Assembly: GCA_945952315.1 (NCBI GenBank)
Contig: CAMFIE010000007.1
Location: 62,001 to 126,000 of the forward strand
Length of the DNA: 64,000 nucleotides
Direction: 5' to 3'
From: an uncultured Rhizobium sp.
Lineage (GTDB): Bacteria; Pseudomonadota; Alphaproteobacteria; Rhizobiales; Rhizobiaceae
Within the stretch, counting starts at the first letter, position 1, and each line of letters begins with the position of its first letter. The position numbers were made by a program, and so were the translations under genes. This document shows, piece by piece, positions 19,844 to 28,865 of this stretch. A model generated the notes under the pieces. The model searched no databases. It was not told the DNA's origin and saw only the letters and a list, made by a program, of their open reading frames with translations.

Positions 19844-21307
19844 GTGAAAAAAGCCCGTATCCTTTTTCTTGCAAGCGTGGCGACGCTGGCCTTCGGTCTT
19901 GGCGCAAACGCTCAGGAGGTGAATGCCGAGGGCGCGAAATCCATGCTGAAATCGCTGACCGGGCTGATGCCGCAAAAGGTCATCGATACCGGTTTCATTA
20001 CGGTGGATCCGCAGGGGCAGGCCTACAAGGTGAAGGTGGATTTCGGCAAGCTTGCAGCCGGTCTCGCCCCGCATGACATGGACTTCTCCCTTACGGGCCT
20101 GTTTGACATGATGGTCTCGCCCGCCGGTGCCGATGGCCTCTACACCGTAAAACGCGACGCATCCGAGCTGGCCTTGACCGGCAAGTGGAACAAGGGCGAA
20201 GCCAAGGGTGACTTCAATTATGTGTTGAAGGACTTCACCCTTGACGGCCAGTGGGATCCCGCGATCCCCTATTTCCGTTCGGCGGTCAGCCATTCCACCG
20301 GCGGCACCATGACCATCAAGGACGAGCTGCAGGATATCGATGCCAGCTTCGGTCCGATGGACCAGACGATTTCCGGCACCGTCAATGCGGATGGCTCGGC
20401 CGACATTCTCGGCAAGGCGACCATGGATGGCATCCGCGAAACAGTCCGTACCAAGGATCAGCCGGCATTCGTCATGCGCTTCGGCAAGCTGGATATGGAT
20501 GCCGCGATCAAGGGTACGCGCACCCGGGAAATCGGCGCCATCGTTGATTTCCTGGTCGCGCATAACGGCGAAGGCCCGATGAAGCCGGAAGACCAGAAGG
20601 CGCTTTTGGATATTGTCAACAAGGCGATGCCGGTGTTCTCGTCGCTGGACGAAACCGTTCTCGCCAGGGATGTTTCCTTTACCGCCCAGGATGTCGAAGT
20701 GGCCTTTGCGGATGCGAGCTACAATTTCGGCATGAAGGGTCTTGCCGACAATTCCGATATCCATCTCGGCCTTGCATTCAACAAGCCGGTGATCAAGGGC
20801 ATTCCGCAGGCGGAACCCTTCGCTGATCTCGTGCCCCAGACCATGTCGCTCAAGGTTTCTGTGCCGGGCCTCAACTTCACCTCCGCCCTCGACTACTTCC
20901 TGAAGAACGGTGACTTCTCCAAGAAGGACCCGCTGAACAAGGAACAGGGCGACGAGATGGGCAGGGTATTCCTCGGCGGCAACGGCAAGATGGATCTCGC
21001 CGTACCGGAGTTTACGGCGACCTCGCCGCTCTACAACATTTCTGTCACCGGCCATATGGCAACGGATGTGCAGGCTGTGCCGGTAACGGCCACGGCGGAG
21101 TTCGATATCACCGCGAAGGATCTCGACAAGACGATCAAGGGCATTCAGGACCTTGCCGTGAAAGTGCCGGATCTTAACACCGCATCCTTCGGCCTGATGA
21201 TGGCCAAGGGCATGGCCAAGACCGATGCCGATGGCACTGCCCACTGGAAAATCGAAGTGGATGAAAACAGCGTCGTGAAGATCAACGGTCAGGTGATGCC
21301 GCACTGA
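19844..21307 (+). CDS. Conserved secreted protein of unknown function
   Basis: This 487-residue protein has a Sec signal peptide (MKKARILFLASVATLAFGLGANA, cut before QEV) and no other membrane segment. The mature part is a long array of beta-rich stretches with repeated themes such as FDITAKDLDKTIKGI and MSLKVSVPGLNF, suggesting a periplasmic beta-structured protein. I recognise no domain; comparable secreted proteins occur in rhizobia. The start is GTG 19844 behind GAGGAG. It converges on prs, sharing a terminator. Confidence 0.7.
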   Translation: MKKARILFLASVATLAFGLGANAQEVNAEGAKSMLKSLTGLMPQKVIDTGFITVDPQGQAYKVKVDFGKLAAGLAPHDMDFSLTGLFDMMVSPAGADGLYTVKRDASELALTGKWNKGEAKGDFNYVLKDFTLDGQWDPAIPYFRSAVSHSTGGTMTIKDELQDIDASFGPMDQTISGTVNADGSADILGKATMDGIRETVRTKDQPAFVMRFGKLDMDAAIKGTRTREIGAIVDFLVAHNGEGPMKPEDQKALLDIVNKAMPVFSSLDETVLARDVSFTAQDVEVAFADASYNFGMKGLADNSDIHLGLAFNKPVIKGIPQAEPFADLVPQTMSLKVSVPGLNFTSALDYFLKNGDFSKKDPLNKEQGDEMGRVFLGGNGKMDLAVPEFTATSPLYNISVTGHMATDVQAVPVTATAEFDITAKDLDKTIKGIQDLAVKVPDLNTASFGLMMAKGMAKTDADGTAHWKIEVDENSVVKINGQVMPH

Positions 21308-21362
21308 TCAGGGGGCCGAGGCATCTGCCCCGGCAGTCCTTCCACGAAGTGCCCCCGCCACG

Positions 21363-21398
21363 AAAAAGCCCCGGCACGCCTGGCGTCCGGGGCTTTCT
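21363..21398. terminator. Bidirectional terminator between the secreted-protein gene and prs
   Basis: A perfect 10-bp stem (21365-21374 with 21387-21396) is flanked by A residues on the left and T on the right, so it can end transcripts from both strands. Confidence 0.9.
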
Positions 21399-21421
21399 GA
21401 TGCGGCAGGAAGGAAGAACGT

Positions 21422-22354
21422 TCAGTCGAACAGGCTCGATACCGATTCTTCCATGCTGGTGCGGCTGATTGCTTCGCCGAGAAGGTTTGCGGTGGAGATC
21501 ACGCGGATATTCGGCGCGGTCTGCACGGCAGTCGTCGGCTGGATGCTGTCGGTGATCACCAGTTCCTTGAGCTTCGACGAGGAAACGCGGGTCACCGCGC
21601 CGCCCGAAAGCACGCCATGGGTGATATAGGCGGTGACGCTGGTCGCGCCGTTCTTCAGCAGCGCCTCGGCCGCATTGCAGAGCGTGCCGCCGGAATCGAC
21701 GATATCGTCGATCAGGATGCAATCCTTGCCGCGCACATCACCGATCACGTTCATGACTTCCGATTCACCGGGACGGTCACGGCGCTTGTCGACAATGGCG
21801 AGCAGGCAGTCGAGCCGCTTGGCAAGCGAGCGGGCGCGCACCACGCCGCCCACATCCGGCGAAACGACCATGACGTTCTGAAGGTCATAATGTTCCTTCA
21901 CATCGCGGGCGAGGATCGGAACGGCATAGAGATTGTCGGTCGGAATGTCGAAGAAGCCCTGGATCTGGCCGGCATGCAGATCAAGCGTCAGCACGCGATC
22001 GGCACCGGCTTCGGTGATCAGGTTGGCGACGAGCTTGGCGGAAATCGGGGTGCGCGGGCCGGGCTTGCGGTCCTGGCGGGCATAGCCGAAATAGGGCAGC
22101 ACGGCGGTGATGCGGCGCGCCGAGGAACGGCGGAAAGCATCGATCATGATCAGCAGTTCCATCAGGTGGTCATTGGTGGGGAAGGAGGTGGACTGGACGA
22201 CGAAGACGTCCTCGCCACGCACATTTTCCTGAATTTCCACGAAAATTTCCTGATCGGCAAACCGCCTTACAGAAGCTTTCCCCAAGGGTACGTTGAGATA
22301 TTTGCAGATCGCTTCGGCCAGCTGCCGGTTCGAATTGCCTGCGAAAACCTTCAT
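21422..22354 (-). CDS. prs: Ribose-phosphate pyrophosphokinase
   Basis: This 310-residue enzyme makes PRPP from ribose-5-phosphate and ATP for purine, pyrimidine, histidine and tryptophan synthesis. It shows [16 protein letters not shown], the [11 protein letters not shown] metal site, the flexible loop [12 protein letters not shown] and the PRPP loop [14 protein letters not shown]. Length and motifs match bacterial class I Prs. Its product feeds apt and, with carA and carB, pyrimidine synthesis elsewhere in this window. Confidence 0.97.
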   Translation of the reverse strand: MKVFAGNSNRQLAEAICKYLNVPLGKASVRRFADQEIFVEIQENVRGEDVFVVQSTSFPTNDHLMELLIMIDAFRRSSARRITAVLPYFGYARQDRKPGPRTPISAKLVANLITEAGADRVLTLDLHAGQIQGFFDIPTDNLYAVPILARDVKEHYDLQNVMVVSPDVGGVVRARSLAKRLDCLLAIVDKRRDRPGESEVMNVIGDVRGKDCILIDDIVDSGGTLCNAAEALLKNGATSVTAYITHGVLSGGAVTRVSSSKLKELVITDSIQPTTAVQTAPNIRVISTANLLGEAISRTSMEESVSSLFD

Positions 22355-22487
22355 GTTGCCCGCCTGTTATCTGGCGCGCGCCAAGTGAATTTCCCTCACC
22401 GGCAGAGCGCCATCTTGCTGATTTTGCCGCATTTCCGGATGCAAAACCGGGTTGCATCAAGGGTGGGAATGCTCTGGCTTTGGCCGC

Positions 22488-22515
22488 TTTTTAGCGCCCC
22501 GCGTCTCGATTGCAA
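22488..22515 (-). promoter_or_regulatory. Likely sigma-70 promoter of prs
   Basis: Minus-strand TTGCAA (22515-22510) and TAAAAA (22493-22488) are 16 bases apart, about 135 bases before the prs ATG. Confidence 0.4.
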
Positions 22516-22564
22516 GAGCAATAAGCCGGTGTTCGTCATTTTCCCTTAAAAAATCGATTTGACT

Positions 22565-23302
22565 TCAAAGGCTCTGGCGCCATTGCAGATAGCTGTCCAT
22601 CGTCTTCGTGGCGATGTTCTGCATCACCGAAGCGGGCACGGCCGTCCACGGATCTGCCGCATCGCCGGGGAAGGTTTCCTGCCCCTGAAGGCGGTTCAGC
22701 CGTGCGCCCTTGCCATCCAGCACGTCCCAGACATAGGTGATGGTGATATTGCCGCCGCCCGACACGGCAGAGAAATATCCCTTGAGCATATGATCGGCGT
22801 TGTTATCGCCGGAACCCTTGATGGTGATACCCCGGTTTCGCGCTTCCGATCCAAGCTGGCGGGAAAGCGGTGTGACCGCCTCCAGAGGCGCGCCGATGAT
22901 GGGCAGGAAGCGGACGGTTTCGGCTCCCCCGGCAGAAGCCGTCATTGTCTGCGGTGCGGCAGGTGTCTGGCCCGCCGGTTGCGGCGTGCCGAGCCTTGCG
23001 GCCTGATCCGAAAGGGTGGTGGGCGGTGCACCGGGGCCGGGTTTGCCAAAGGCCTGCTGCTGTCCGGCAGGCATGGTTTGAACCGGTTCGCTATAGGCCT
23101 GCTCCTGCGCGGGCTGACCGGACGGATAGACCGGCTGCTGCGTATCGGCCATGCGCTGCAGGTCCTGATCGGTCACCGGCTGGGAATTCGGAAAGCGGCC
23201 ACCGCCCACATCCACCTGCGGCGTCATCACATCCGTGCTGTTGCAGCCGCCCAGAAGCGCAACAGCAAGCAGGAAGGCCGGGGCCGTATGGGCGAACCTC
23301 AT
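22565..23302 (-). CDS. Predicted outer-membrane or periplasmic lipoprotein
   Basis: This 245-residue protein has a lipoprotein signal ending in VALLGGCNS, with the lipid-carrying Cys at about residue 20. A Gln/Pro/Ala-rich linker follows (~25-125), then a folded domain (~125-245) with VRFLPIIGAPLEAVTPLSRQL and GGGNITITYVWDVLDGKGARL, like rhizobial lipoproteins of unknown role. ATG 23302 is chosen for its AAGGG spacing; ATG 23311 is possible. The upstream peptidase gene on the same strand is 101 bases away. Confidence 0.75.
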   Translation of the reverse strand: MRFAHTAPAFLLAVALLGGCNSTDVMTPQVDVGGGRFPNSQPVTDQDLQRMADTQQPVYPSGQPAQEQAYSEPVQTMPAGQQQAFGKPGPGAPPTTLSDQAARLGTPQPAGQTPAAPQTMTASAGGAETVRFLPIIGAPLEAVTPLSRQLGSEARNRGITIKGSGDNNADHMLKGYFSAVSGGGNITITYVWDVLDGKGARLNRLQGQETFPGDAADPWTAVPASVMQNIATKTMDSYLQWRQSL

Positions 23303-23403
23303 CCTCTCCATCCCTTTCCGCTCGTCCGCCATGAATGGCGTGCAAGACTAAATTTATGAGTGCTTCACACTGACTGTCAATGATGCAGCTTGTCGGGCGC
23401 TGA

Positions 23404-24555
23404 TCAGCGCACCAGCAGTTGCATCGGATGGCGCGAAAGACTGCGAGGCGCACCGCTTGTGGTCAGGTAGGTCTGGCCGAGCGTCATCGCCGTTCCGGTA
23501 TCGCTGTCCATGATCACCATATGCACGAAAAGCGACATGTCCGGCTCGATCATCTGCGGATTGCCGGCATGAAACATCTGCGGTTCCATCCAGGTGGGTG
23601 CAAAGCGTGCGCCGAGCGAATAGCCGCAGGCATTCAGCCGGTGCCGGGCCATGTCTTTTTCATCCATCATCCGTGCATGAATATCGAAAATGTCGCCGAA
23701 AGTACGGCCGGGCTGGAGCTCCGCCTCGATGGCCAGCATGGTTTCCCGGCAGGCCTCGTAAAGCTCGATGTGGCGCGGGGAAGGCGTGCCGACCAGCACC
23801 GTGCGCATCATCGCCGCATGGTAATGGGCGGATACGCCTGCCCATTCGAGCGTCAGCTGGTCCTGCGGATCAACAATTCGTCGTCCGGCCTTGTAGCGGC
23901 AGAGCAGCGCATCCGGGCCGGAGCCGATGATGAACGCATTGGCGGGATAATCTCCCCCGCCGAGAAATACCGCGCCCTGCATGGCGGCCAGAATATCGGC
24001 CTCGCTTGCGCCCGCCCTGATCAGCGGCAGGGCGGCATCGAGCGCGTCGTCGGCAAGCGTGGCGGCCCGCTCGACATGGGCGATTTCCGCCGCGCTCTTG
24101 AGCAGCCGGAGCCCGCTCACCAGATCGGAGGCATCGACCAGCTGGCCGAAAGACATCAGCTGATTGTCGAGTTGGCGGGCAACCTTGCCGGTCATGCCAT
24201 GGCAATCATATTCCACGCCGATGCGCGCGCCGAGAAGATCGAGATCCGACAGCAGATCGCGAAGATCAACGGTCGGGTCGGCATTCACCCGGTCTACCCA
24301 GATGACGATCGTGTCGATGTTGGACGTGTGGCGGGCCTGCCTCAGATCCGGCGAACGGGTGAGCAGCGCCATCGTGCCATCCGCCTTCACCACCAGTGTC
24401 TGGAAGAAGCAATAGCCGAAGGTGTCGAAGCCGGTCAGCCAGTAGAGGCTTTCCTGCGCGAAGAGCAGCATGGCCTCCAGCTTTTCCTCGCGCATCCTTG
24501 CCGTCAGGCGCTGGAGCCGGTCGGCATATTCCGTGCGGGAAAACTGGAGCGCCAT
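23404..24555 (-). CDS. M24-family peptidase / creatinase-like protein
   Basis: This 383-residue protein has the creatinase N-terminal domain (residues ~10-135, YADRLQRLTARMREEKLEAMLLF and LYWLTGFDTFGY) and a pita-bread catalytic domain. The classic metal ligands of M24 aminopeptidases are not all evident: GPDALLCRYKAGRR and LTLEWAGVSAHYHAAMMRT replace the usual D...D pattern. It may therefore be a creatinase-type hydrolase or a non-metal homologue. Its ATG is one base from the pgeF stop, with GGAGATG inside pgeF, so translation is coupled. Confidence 0.8.
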   Translation of the reverse strand: MALQFSRTEYADRLQRLTARMREEKLEAMLLFAQESLYWLTGFDTFGYCFFQTLVVKADGTMALLTRSPDLRQARHTSNIDTIVIWVDRVNADPTVDLRDLLSDLDLLGARIGVEYDCHGMTGKVARQLDNQLMSFGQLVDASDLVSGLRLLKSAAEIAHVERAATLADDALDAALPLIRAGASEADILAAMQGAVFLGGGDYPANAFIIGSGPDALLCRYKAGRRIVDPQDQLTLEWAGVSAHYHAAMMRTVLVGTPSPRHIELYEACRETMLAIEAELQPGRTFGDIFDIHARMMDEKDMARHRLNACGYSLGARFAPTWMEPQMFHAGNPQMIEPDMSLFVHMVIMDSDTGTAMTLGQTYLTTSGAPRSLSRHPMQLLVR

Positions 24556-24556
24556 G

Positions 24557-25357
24557 TTACATCTCCTCAAGTTCGATAGCGGAAATCTGGCGGCCGTAAT
24601 CCGGCTCGCCCGCATGGGTGGTGCGGCGGAAGGAGAAGAAGCGCTCCTCGTCCGGATAGGTGGACAGGCCGAGGCTGCTTGCTTCAACACCCGCCGCCTT
24701 CAGCCGGTCGACGGTGAGACCCGGCAGGTCGAACATCGAATGGCCGGGCTTTTCGGACGGTATAAAGTAGCGGGCATAATCCGCATTGCGCTCGATGAAC
24801 CGCGCCACGAATTCGGGGCCGACCTCATAATGCGGCTGCGCGATCGAAGGGCCGAGAACGGCGATGATCTGCTCCCGCTTCGCCCCCAGCGCTTCCATCG
24901 CGGCAATCGTGTTTTCGAGCACACCGTCCAGCGCGCCCTTCCAGCCTGCATGGGCTGCACCGATCACGCCCGCTTTCGCATCGGCAAACAGGATCGGCCC
25001 GCAATCGGCAGTCAGAACGCCGACGATCACGCCCGGAACGGCGGTGACCATCGCATCGGCATGGTTGCGCGGCAGGTCATCCGCTGCGGTGATCGTCACC
25101 ACGGTTGGCGAATGCACCTGATGCTGGGTGGCTAGCCGGGAGACGGGCTGGCCGAAGAAGGCGGCGACGCGGGCGCGGTTTTCCTCCACCCTTTCCCGCT
25201 CGTCCGCCGAGCCGAGGCCGACATTCAGCCCGCGATAGATGCCCTCGGAAACCCCGCCCTTGCGGGTGAAGAAACCATGGCGGATGCGCGGCTGAAGCGC
25301 GCCAAGCGCTGCGCTCACAATCGGTTCCGGCTGGCTTGTGGCGGCAGGTATGGTCAC
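24557..25357 (-). CDS. pgeF: Peptidoglycan editing factor PgeF (YfiH/DUF152)
   Basis: This 266-residue protein belongs to the YfiH family, once called polyphenol oxidase and shown in E. coli to remove mis-incorporated residues from peptidoglycan precursors. The zinc ligands are in TQHQVHS, VLTADCGPI and GAAHAGWKG. The start is GTG 25357 with GGAG eight bases upstream. It is in a minus-strand run with lgt, the MidA-like gene and the M24 gene, all envelope or mitochondrial-type housekeeping functions. Confidence 0.92.
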   Translation of the reverse strand: MTIPAATSQPEPIVSAALGALQPRIRHGFFTRKGGVSEGIYRGLNVGLGSADERERVEENRARVAAFFGQPVSRLATQHQVHSPTVVTITAADDLPRNHADAMVTAVPGVIVGVLTADCGPILFADAKAGVIGAAHAGWKGALDGVLENTIAAMEALGAKREQIIAVLGPSIAQPHYEVGPEFVARFIERNADYARYFIPSEKPGHSMFDLPGLTVDRLKAAGVEASSLGLSTYPDEERFFSFRRTTHAGEPDYGRQISAIELEEM

Positions 25358-25463
25358 GGGGCAACTCCGGTATGCGTCAGGAAAATCGAAAGGTCCGGGC
25401 AGGTCGCGCCGCCCCGGGCCAGTTGCGTTTCAGCTTTTGCGCGCCCATGCGGGCATGGCCGCC

Positions 25464-26570
25464 TCAATGGGCGGCAGGACGAAAGGGCAGCAGATCGACC
25501 TGCGGGCTCGAAACCACCAGAACCTTGAAGAGTTCCCCCATCTTGCCTTCGCCCTCATCGGCGAGCCGGCTGGCGGCGGTCTGGATTTCCATGGCGAGCG
25601 CCCGGTCCTTGCCCTCGCTCAGTGCCTTCACCCGCTGTTGCAGGCCCAGCCCATAGAGGAAATCGCCCTGCGTGCAGCAGCCATTGATGGAAACGCCATT
25701 GGCCCGCGCCACCTCGCCGAGATGCTGGAAATCCACATGGCTGGTGAGATCCGCAAGGCCCGGATGATCGAGCGGCGGATCGTAATCATGGTTCAGCACC
25801 GCCTGCAGCGTATCGCCAAAACCGGTGACCATCGAGCCATAGTCGATGATGATCGCCGTGCCACCGGAATTCTTCAGCCGCTCGCAGAGCGTGGTCATCA
25901 CCGCCTGGCGGGCCGGGGCAAATTCAAACACGGTGCCATCGGGAATGGCGCGCGGATCGGCGGGAATGAAGGACGGATCGAGCGTTGCAACCCCCAGCCC
26001 GAAGGCAAGTTCATCCCGTTCGTCGAGGATCACCATGCGTTCGCGGAAACCGGCAGAGGTGCGCACGAACTGGCGGATCGGGATCGCATCAAACAGCTCG
26101 TTTGCCGCAAGCAGGGTGAAGCCTGCCGGGATCGTGTCGAAGCTCGTATGCCACTCGATCTGGCCGGCGTGATCGGCGAGTGTGTCCTTCTGCACCCATT
26201 GCAGGCGCGGGCTCGTCTCGACCAGATGCACCCCGACCGACTGGTAAAGCGCGGGCGCAAGCTTTGCCATCACACGCAGGATATCCGCCATCATCGTGCC
26301 GCGACCGGGGCCGACCTCGACCAGACGCGGATTGGCGGGCATGCCGTGGCGCTGCCAGGCATGCACCAGGAAAATGCCGATCATTTCACCGAAAAGCTGC
26401 GAGATTTCCGGCGCGGTGATGAAATCGCCGTCGCGGCCAAAGGGTTCGCGGCTCTGGTAATAGCCATGTTCGGGATCAGCCAGGCACAGCGCAAAGAAAT
26501 CCGTCACGGACATCGGACCGTTTGCGCGGATGATCGCCTTGATCTTCTCTCCCAGAGGTGATGTCGTCAT
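25464..26570 (-). CDS. MidA/NDUFAF7-family SAM-dependent methyltransferase
   Basis: This 368-residue protein matches the COG1565 family: GPMSVTDFFALCLADPEHGYYQ, GRDGDFITAPEISQLFGEMIG, and the SAM-binding VEVGPGRGTMMADILR. The mitochondrial relative NDUFAF7 methylates an arginine in complex I; a role in respiratory-complex assembly here is inference. Its ATG overlaps the lgt stop by four bases. A 106-base gap separates it from pgeF. Confidence 0.9.
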   Translation of the reverse strand: MTTSPLGEKIKAIIRANGPMSVTDFFALCLADPEHGYYQSREPFGRDGDFITAPEISQLFGEMIGIFLVHAWQRHGMPANPRLVEVGPGRGTMMADILRVMAKLAPALYQSVGVHLVETSPRLQWVQKDTLADHAGQIEWHTSFDTIPAGFTLLAANELFDAIPIRQFVRTSAGFRERMVILDERDELAFGLGVATLDPSFIPADPRAIPDGTVFEFAPARQAVMTTLCERLKNSGGTAIIIDYGSMVTGFGDTLQAVLNHDYDPPLDHPGLADLTSHVDFQHLGEVARANGVSINGCCTQGDFLYGLGLQQRVKALSEGKDRALAMEIQTAASRLADEGEGKMGELFKVLVVSSPQVDLLPFRPAAH

Positions 26571-27430
26571 TCCTGTCTCCCATTGCCCCCGGTTTCGCCG
26601 CCCGCCGCCTCCGGTTCCCGTTGGCGCAGCGCGCGCCAGATGCTCCAGAGGCCCGCCAGCAGAAGCGGCAGCGAAAGCAGCATGCCCATGGTCAGCCAGC
26701 CGCCCGCAAGAAAGCCGATATTAGCATCCGGTTCGCGGAACGGTTCGGAAAAAATTCGCGCCAGCGCATATCCACAGGCAAACAGCCCGGCCAGAAGGCC
26801 CGGCCGCTTCAGAACATTGCTCCGCCAGACGATGATCTGCAGCGCCGCAAACAGCAGAAAGCCTTCCAGCAGCGCTTCATAAAGCTGGCTCGGATGGCGT
26901 GCCATCGGGCCACCCGTCGGGAAAACCATGGCCCAGGCTACATCGCTTGTGCGGCCCCAGAGCTCGCCATTGATGAAATTCGCGATGCGACCGAAGGCAA
27001 TGCCCATCGGCGCGACACTTGAGACCGTATCGATCAGCGACCAGAGGGGCACCGCATTCTTGCGCGCATAGAGGATCATCGCCAGCGCCGTGCCCGCAAG
27101 CCCGCCATGGAAGGACATGCCGCCATTCCAGATGCGCACCACATTCAGCGGATCGGCAAGGGTGCGGTCGAGATCATAGAAGAGCACATAGCCGAGGCGG
27201 CCGCCGAGCACGATGCCGATGGTCGCCCAGATCACGAAATCGCCCAGCACATCGCGCGTCATCGGCGCCTTGTTGCCGGGCCACAGCCGGTCGGCATCCA
27301 CCATCCGGTTTGCCATCCACCAGGCGATCAGGATGCCCGCGACATAGGCAATGCCATACCAGCGCACGGAAAGCGGCCCGATGGAAAAGGCCACCGGATC
27401 GATGGCCGGAAAGGCCAGGCTGGCGAACAT
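26567..27430 (-). CDS. lgt: Prolipoprotein diacylglyceryl transferase
   Basis: This 287-residue inner-membrane enzyme attaches diacylglycerol to the lipobox cysteine of preprolipoproteins, the first step of lipoprotein maturation. About seven helices are visible, with SVRWYGIAYVAG, MSFHGGLAG, the signature GRIANFINGELWGR and RHPSQLYEA. The frame is open upstream, but ATG 27430 gives the standard N-terminus. The ribosome-binding site is weak. It is divergent from ubiK across 224 bases. Confidence 0.96.
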   Translation of the reverse strand: MFASLAFPAIDPVAFSIGPLSVRWYGIAYVAGILIAWWMANRMVDADRLWPGNKAPMTRDVLGDFVIWATIGIVLGGRLGYVLFYDLDRTLADPLNVVRIWNGGMSFHGGLAGTALAMILYARKNAVPLWSLIDTVSSVAPMGIAFGRIANFINGELWGRTSDVAWAMVFPTGGPMARHPSQLYEALLEGFLLFAALQIIVWRSNVLKRPGLLAGLFACGYALARIFSEPFREPDANIGFLAGGWLTMGMLLSLPLLLAGLWSIWRALRQREPEAAGGETGGNGRQE

Positions 27431-27654
27431 TATGGCTTCTGTCTGCAAAATATCTCTTCCTGTTATTGCGCGGAACATGGCTTTCCATGCCCGGCTGGTC
27501 AAGTCGCTTCTTCTGACATGTCCCTTTTTGACACATCCCCCCTGTGCAGGCCTTTCCGGGCAGGATTTCCCTTGCATCAGGCCGGGCAAGACCCTACCTG
27601 AAAGGCAAGGCGGGCCGCTTGATATGGCCCCGGATGTGACAAGAGGAGATTGCC

Positions 27655-27912
27655 ATGACGTCTGGACCCAACCGCATAATGGACGATTTCGCCAAGCTGA
27701 TGACGGATGCGGCCGGCGCCGCGCAGGGCGCCCGCAAGGAAATCGAGACCGCCTTTCGCGCCCAGGCCGAACGTTTCCTGAATGGCATGGACCTCGTAAA
27801 GCGTGAAGAGTTTGAAGTCGTCCGCGAAATGGCCATCAAGGCCCGCGACGAAAACGATGCGCTCAAGGCCCGTATCGAGGCGCTGGAGGCAAAGCTCGCC
27901 GCTTCGAAATAA
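27655..27912 (+). CDS. ubiK: UbiK-family ubiquinone biosynthesis accessory factor
   Basis: This 85-residue protein is a BMFP (DUF526) family member. The amphipathic N-terminal half (NRIMDDFAKLMTDAAGAAQGARKEIETAFRAQAE) should bind membrane, and the C-terminal half (~50-84) is a coiled coil for trimerisation. UbiK assists assembly of the ubiquinone-synthesis complex, which fits the bc1 operon nearby, although the two are not in one operon. AAGAGGAG precedes the ATG. Confidence 0.9.
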   Translation: MTSGPNRIMDDFAKLMTDAAGAAQGARKEIETAFRAQAERFLNGMDLVKREEFEVVREMAIKARDENDALKARIEALEAKLAASK

Positions 27913-27932
27913 GCATCCGTACCGGATCGAGA

Positions 27933-27970
27933 ACAGCCGCTTTCCCACGCCGGGCAAGCGGCTTTTTTTA
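27933..27970 (+). terminator. Intrinsic terminator of ubiK
   Basis: An 8-bp stem (27935-27942 with 27956-27963) runs into seven T. Confidence 0.9.
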
Positions 27971-28362
27971 ACCTTTCATTAACCATTTCATGGCGGGTGG
28001 CGCGAAGGAATCGCTTCGAAGCCTGTCCAGCGTTAAAAATTTCATAATTTTTTCCACCTGTGGACATCCCCGAAAAATCCAATGTCATGAGTCAGTTATG
28101 ACTCTCACCTGAATCTGTTTCGCAAGCAGTTTCCACAGAGCCCGCGCCCAAATGGCCTTCGTGGGGGCTGGCAGCCGGACTCTGTCGTTATACACTGATT
28201 TTAAATGATGATTCGAAACGGACCCGGTCAGCCTGGTGCAGGGTAGTGGGGATACAAACAGGGTCCGTCCCGTAATCATTCCAACTGAGTATCCGGTATC
28301 TTTGCGTATTTTGCCGTGCTTTGGCGCGGGCGGAATCGCTTTGCCGGTCGAGAAGGTGCCGC
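27970..28362. other. 393-base non-coding leader of ybjN with palindromes
   Basis: No gene is supported here. The stretch contains an AT-rich block (28030-28055), a TCCAC/GTGGA inverted repeat at 28055-28070, a GAGTCA/TGACTC palindrome at 28089-28104, and a TTTCCACAG element near 28130. GTTATACACTG around 28187-28197 could be the -10 region of the ybjN promoter. Two elements resemble DnaA boxes at 7 of 9 positions, which is not enough to call an origin. Confidence 0.4.
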
Positions 28363-28863
28363 ATGAGCCTGATGGGAATGGAATTTCAACGCCAGTCGAA
28401 CCCGGTCGACATGATCGAATTCGTTGCCGCAAACAACGATTGGTCGTTCGAACGCTCGGGGGAGGACGAGATCGCGATGACGGTGGAAGGCCGCTGGAGC
28501 GATTATCATGTCTCCTTTTCCTGGATGGAGCAGTTCGAGGCGCTGCACATCGCCTCGGCCTTTGACATCAAGGTTCCGGAAAACCGCGTCAACGAAGTGA
28601 TCCGCCTTCTCTCCCACATCAATGGTCAGGTGCTGATGGGCCATTTCGACCTGTGGCGCAACGAAGAGGTGGTGATTTTCCGCCAGTCGCTGCTGCTCGC
28701 AGGCGGGGCAGAGCCCAACAACCAGCAGGTTGAAGTGCTGCTTTCGAATGCACTCGAATCGTGCGAAGCCTATTATCAGGCTTTCCAGTTCGTGGTCTGG
28801 TCCGGCATGGACGCAAAGAGCGCGATGGATGCCGTTCTGTTCGAAACCGCAGGGGAAGCCTGA
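28363..28863 (+). CDS. YbjN-domain protein
   Basis: This 166-residue protein carries the YbjN domain, a chaperone-like fold related to type III secretion chaperones: DMIEFVAANNDWSFERSGEDEIAMTVEG, SFSWMEQFEALHIASAFD and GHFDLWRNEEVVIFRQSL. In rhizobia such proteins are conserved and of uncertain role; E. coli YbjN affects motility and stress. ATG 28363 with AGAAGG is chosen. The stop is two bases before proC, so the two form an operon with the CsaA-like gene. Confidence 0.88.
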   Translation: MSLMGMEFQRQSNPVDMIEFVAANNDWSFERSGEDEIAMTVEGRWSDYHVSFSWMEQFEALHIASAFDIKVPENRVNEVIRLLSHINGQVLMGHFDLWRNEEVVIFRQSLLLAGGAEPNNQQVEVLLSNALESCEAYYQAFQFVVWSGMDAKSAMDAVLFETAGEA

Positions 28864-28865
28864 GC

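Noticed and set aside
28050-28140. Possible replication origin (DnaA-like boxes beside an AT-rich block)
   Set aside because: Only two boxes, each matching 7 of 9 positions, with none of the genes usually flanking a rhizobial origin; better read as a promoter leader.
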